Notes under the pieces: model-generated
Told to the model about the DNA's origin: nothing
The model's input: only the letters and a program-made list of their open reading frames with translations
Database searches by the model: none
Position numbers and translations under genes: made by a program
Shown: positions 8,094-10,455 of the stretch, one piece after another
How positions within the stretch are numbered: the first letter of the stretch is position 1
How the letters are laid out: each line of letters opens with the position of its first letter
NCBI GenBank assembly: GCA_013365325.1
Contig: JABVXV010000757.1
Coordinates: forward strand, 1 to 10,455
DNA: 10,455 bases
From: Dipetalonema caudispina
Lineage: Eukaryota; Nematoda; Chromadorea; Rhabditida; Onchocercidae
Direction: 5' to 3'

Positions 8094-8127
8094 AATAAAC
8101 AATAATAATAAATTATTATTGTTTATT
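8094..8127. repeat. Perfect 16-bp inverted repeat, 2-nt spacer
   Basis: AATAAACAATAATAAT (8094-8109) and its exact reverse complement (8112-8127) are separated by AA. This is almost a perfect 34-bp palindrome, built from the same AAT/CAA-type units as the nearby microsatellite and likely arising by template switching or inverted slippage. Confidence 0.9.
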
Positions 8128-8128
8128 G

Positions 8129-8886
8129 AAAATGTTTTGAGAATAATAGTTAGTTAGTAATAATTTCATCCCCTTTTCATTCATTAATTAAGCCAAATGC
8201 CCCATGGGAAACATAAAAATTTAGGCACTAGCAGTAAAGGGAGGGATAATGATGATAGACAGATTAACATTTTCCATTTGTGATAATGTAGTAGCATTTC
8301 AAACAAATTTCAATCATAGTTAATATCATATATTACTATTACTACGACTAATATATAATCTTATTGTTCAATATTTTTACCTTTTTACAACTTTTTTAAG
8401 AAAAAAAAAAAAAAAAAAAATTACCTCTGAATACTGTATTATTCAAATTTTTCGAAAATAATTATAATTGAATTTCATCTGATGTTTATATTTTTTAGAA
8501 ATATAAAATAAAATTTTGAACTAAACAAACTAAATTATTCAAAAATCGAATAGAATGAATGGATGGGATTAAATTGATACAATCTAATGAATGATTATGA
8601 AATGTTTATCACAGATATTACATTGTAATGATATTACATATCTTCAATTAAAATAATGTTCAATAATTATAATTAAAAATTAAAATAATACAACAATTAT
8701 CTTTTCATTCCTGCTTATACATTGTAATGGATTTAAATTTAGAAAAAGTAAAATGAGATTTATCTGTTACGTAAATCAATGAATAATTGATATTGGATGA
8801 ATCATTAACATGATTCAACAATATGTTATCAGTGTGAATTAATAAAAATCATGAAATTAAAATTGATTAACAAAAAAATATATATG
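8129..8886. other. AT-rich non-coding stretch
   Basis: No gene supported. It contains an A run at 8401-8420 (20 A), a short direct repeat GATATTACAT (8614-8623 and 8630-8639), and two of three copies of TACATTGTAAT (8619-8629, 8718-8728). A 25-codon minus-strand frame near 8300-8225 has a plausible composition but no splice signals. Confidence 0.6.
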
Positions 8887-8887
8887 C

Positions 8888-8945
8888 AAGCAAACATACA
8901 TACGTACAGACAAACAAACAGACAGACAGACATACACATACATAC
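8888..8945. repeat. Compound tetranucleotide microsatellite (CATA/CAAA/CAGA)
   Basis: A run of four-base units of the form CAxA: CATA, CGTA, CAGA, CAAA, then CAGA and CATA again. The 4-bp phase is kept over most of the tract. Confidence 0.9.
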
Positions 8946-8949
8946 TTGT

Positions 8950-9368
8950 TTACATTGTGTTACAAATCAAATAATTGAAACATAAATTAGCATAATAAAT
9001 GAAATAATAAATAAATCTGAATAAAATTATAGAACTTTTCCATCCAGTAATAGAGTAATAATTCCTAACGAATATTTTCCTAAGTTCTTCCGGATTACCG
9101 TTAATCGAATAGAATTGAAAAACAGGAATAAAGCAAGAAAAAAAAAAATGGAAACTTATTTTCATATATTTATTTCTGACTGATATTGTACGATAATACA
9201 AAATTATCTTTCCATTCTCTCGTCTCACTTACTTTCCTAATTTGGAATCAATGGTAAGAATTAATTTCAAGATTACAGTTTTATCAATTTTAAGATTTAA
9301 ATGAAATTTATCAACCGCTAAACATTATGTTATTCAAATGCTTTCGTAAATTTACATTGTAATTGTAA
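8950..9368. other. Mixed non-coding stretch, some coding-like texture on the minus strand
   Basis: The minus frame 9228-8950 is open for 92 codons (GTG start only) and includes a stretch reading NGNPEELRKIFVRNYY near its middle, followed by F/I/Y-rich sequence. Further upstream, minus bases about 9326-9232 are open for about 32 codons and end at a consensus GTAAGT donor-like site. No good acceptor supports either, so no CDS is called. Confidence 0.35.
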
Positions 9369-9533
9369 ATCTTTCCCTTTATTCAATTATATGGCAACTC
9401 CAACCGGATTCATCCTGATATTTGCATCGTTTGTTCCGATTTACCAACCGGATATCACAAACAATTGAAGCTAAATTGCTGTATTAATCATACAAATCGT
9501 AAACAAGAACAAAATTTGTCTGTTGTAAAGTGA
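9369..9533 (+). pseudogene. Possible relic of a nuclear-receptor zinc-finger exon
   Basis: The plus strand is open from TAA (9366-9368) to TGA (9531-9533). It includes CIVCSDLPTGYH at 9423-9458, preceded by GNSNRIHPDI. From family knowledge, nuclear-receptor DNA-binding domains begin C-x2-C-x-D-x2-T/S-G-x-H and continue Y-G-V-x-S-C-x2-C-K-x-F-F-R-R. The first part fits closely; the second does not. The sequence goes on KQLKLNCCINHTNRK, with 14 instead of 13 residues before the next Cys and no C-x2-C-K-x-F-F. There is no in-frame ATG, no AG between the upstream stop and the motif, and no GT donor just after the His. It cannot therefore be an ordinary exon as written. It is a decayed fragment, an assembly error, or coincidence. 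Confidence 0.25.
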
Positions 9534-9574
9534 TAAAAATTAATTGACATTTTCCTAACTATTTTTATGTTAGC

Positions 9575-9594
9575 TTTTTTTTTTTTTTTTTTTT
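9575..9594. repeat. Poly-T tract, 20 bases
   Basis: A T run followed by GTTATTGTTATT and other T-rich sequence. If the plus-strand acceptor at 9674 is used, it lies in the intron pyrimidine tract. Confidence 0.95.
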
Positions 9595-9674
9595 GTTATT
9601 GTTATTTTTATTTTTTGGTTTATTGTAATTTTACTCCTTTTCTTTCATTTCCATCCTTATTTTTTTCAAACCAG

Positions 9675-9809
9675 AAAGTTTTCCATGAAGATCACACATT
9701 TACTATCCAGCAATTAATCATGGATAAAATCGATAATGATTGCATTATTTCTGAACTGCATGATCAGATTGAGATTACCATTTTCAAATCATTCATTTTT
9801 CCTTTTTGA
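9675..9809 (+). CDS. Candidate terminal exon, unknown 44-residue tail
   Basis: After a long T-rich tract ending CAAACCAG (9667-9674), the plus strand reads 44 residues to TGA at 9807-9809. They run from KVFHEDHTFTIQQLIMDKID through NDCIISELHDQIE to a hydrophobic end. The composition is balanced, with G+C biased to codon position 1 (about 17/8/14 of 44 codons, hand count), unlike the Phe-rich frame upstream that merely runs into it. The first codon is phase 0. A donor-like GTAAAG at 9525-9530 closes the preceding frame also in phase 0, implying a 150-nt T-rich intron, but the frame before it has no start or acceptor. I do not recognise the family. Confidence 0.35.
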   Translation, partial: KVFHEDHTFTIQQLIMDKIDNDCIISELHDQIEITIFKSFIFPF

Positions 9810-9938
9810 TCAAATCTTTCATGAAATAATCAAAAATTTTCCCAACCGAATTTAATTTTACTTAATTTTTTCCAAAACCATTTGCTTTCCATATATCTCG
9901 TTAATTACTCTCTGCATCCAATTAATTCTGTTAGAAAT

Positions 9939-10133
9939 TTAATATGCAAATTTTTCTCCTTCATTCTTTTCTCTTTTTTCCTCTTCTTCTTCTTCTACTT
10001 CGTTATCGTTATCATCATCGTTTAGATTTAGAATAACATAAAGGAAGAAAACATAGTAAAAATGAAAATAATTAAGCATTTCTTCTGTGTTTCGTGTCAT
10101 AATATATTTCAACGAAGAGATTTGAAAAGCTTT
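9939..10133 (-). CDS. Candidate exon with acidic Asp/Glu tract, unknown protein
   Basis: The minus strand has a textbook nematode acceptor: about 100 bases of T/C-rich sequence ending TTCTTCAATTTTCAG at 10134. Immediately after it, in phase 0, 64 codons are open to TAA at 9941-9939. The product starts KAFQISSLKYIMTRNTEEML, passes a hydrophobic, aromatic stretch (residues 22-35), then an acidic tract DDDNDNEVEEEEEE (39-52) and a Lys/Glu-rich end. The acidic tract is translated from a GAT/AAC/GAA trinucleotide run, so the second half may be a repeat read-through. A donor-like TAT|GTTTTC at 10053/10052 would end the exon before it. The first ATG is residue 12, so the open frame is short when counted from Met. 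No family recognised. Confidence 0.38.
   Translation of the reverse strand, partial: KAFQISSLKYIMTRNTEEMLNYFHFYYVFFLYVILNLNDDDNDNEVEEEEEEKREKNEGEKFAY
9978..10020. repeat. Compound trinucleotide run (CTT, then GTTATC/ATC)
   Basis: Plus strand: CTTCTTCTTCTTCTA, CTTCGTTATCGTTATC, then ATCATCATCG. It keeps a 3-bp period throughout. On the minus strand it encodes the acidic part of the candidate exon 10133-9939. Confidence 0.85.
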
Positions 10134-10260
10134 CTGAAAATTGAAGAATGAAATAAAATGAAATAGATGGGCAAAATACGAGGAACAAAGAAAGAGAAAC
10201 GAGAGAAATAAGGAATGATAGAGTAAAAAAAGAATAGGAAAAGAAAAAAATTTCTGTCAC
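10134..10260 (-). other. Polypyrimidine tract (minus) before the TTTTCAG acceptor
   Basis: On the minus strand this stretch is rich in T and C with few G, ending in TTTTCAG, as expected for the 3' end of an intron. Open frames across it are low-complexity Phe/Leu/Ser translations and are not called. Confidence 0.5.
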
Positions 10261-10275
10261 TTTTTTGGAAAGGAA

Positions 10276-10455
<180 letters not shown>

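Noticed and set aside
8950..9228. 92-codon minus-strand frame with NGNPEELRKIF-type middle
   Set aside because: The start is GTG, no good acceptor precedes the coding-like middle, and the rest is low-complexity.

Overview
The window is eukaryotic and very AT-rich (by eye about four fifths A+T). It is full of T and A runs of 15-26 bases, one A run of 50, and AAT/ATT microsatellites. Convincing coding sequence is scarce. The acceptor-like sites follow the nematode pattern (T-rich then TTTTCAG or TTTTAG), so I read this as intron and intergenic DNA of an AT-rich invertebrate, most likely a nematode, perhaps filarial. The organism is an inference: no diagnostic gene is present. No tRNA, rRNA, SL RNA, CRISPR array, transposase or reverse transcriptase was seen.

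Layout: the window starts (1-121) and ends (about 10276-10455) in the same AAT microsatellite on the same strand, so it may be a contig that broke at both repeats. The one solid coding block is on the minus strand at 7310-6525. It encodes a 261-residue disordered Ser/Asn/Gln-rich protein or exon with three R-x-L-P-like motifs, the best (GRRLPQTP) resembling the ligands by which Cav2 calcium channels and RIM bind RIM-binding-protein SH3 domains. It has a strong acceptor 39 nt before its ATG, fitting SL trans-splicing or a 5' UTR intron. Its apparent stop lies in a donor-like CAG|GTTTAA, so it may be either a whole coding region or one exon.

Hand reading added short exon-like segments with no ORF of ordinary length: minus 2977-2848 (poly-T acceptor, stop, possible poly-A signal), minus 10133-9939 (textbook TTTTCAG acceptor), plus 9675-9809 (acceptor and stop) and, weaker, minus 4351-4262. 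The phases do not join 7310-6525 directly to 2977-2848, so a shared gene is unproven. Plus 9423-9458 spells CIVCSDLPTGYH, very like the start of a nuclear-receptor zinc finger, but with no start codon, acceptor, or second half of the finger. It is either a relic or a coincidence.

The rest is simple repeats, several perfect inverted repeats, an old direct duplication near 5.6-5.8 kb, a homopolymer-poor island beside the main coding block, and a cluster of CAACCG boxes near 9.3-9.85 kb.
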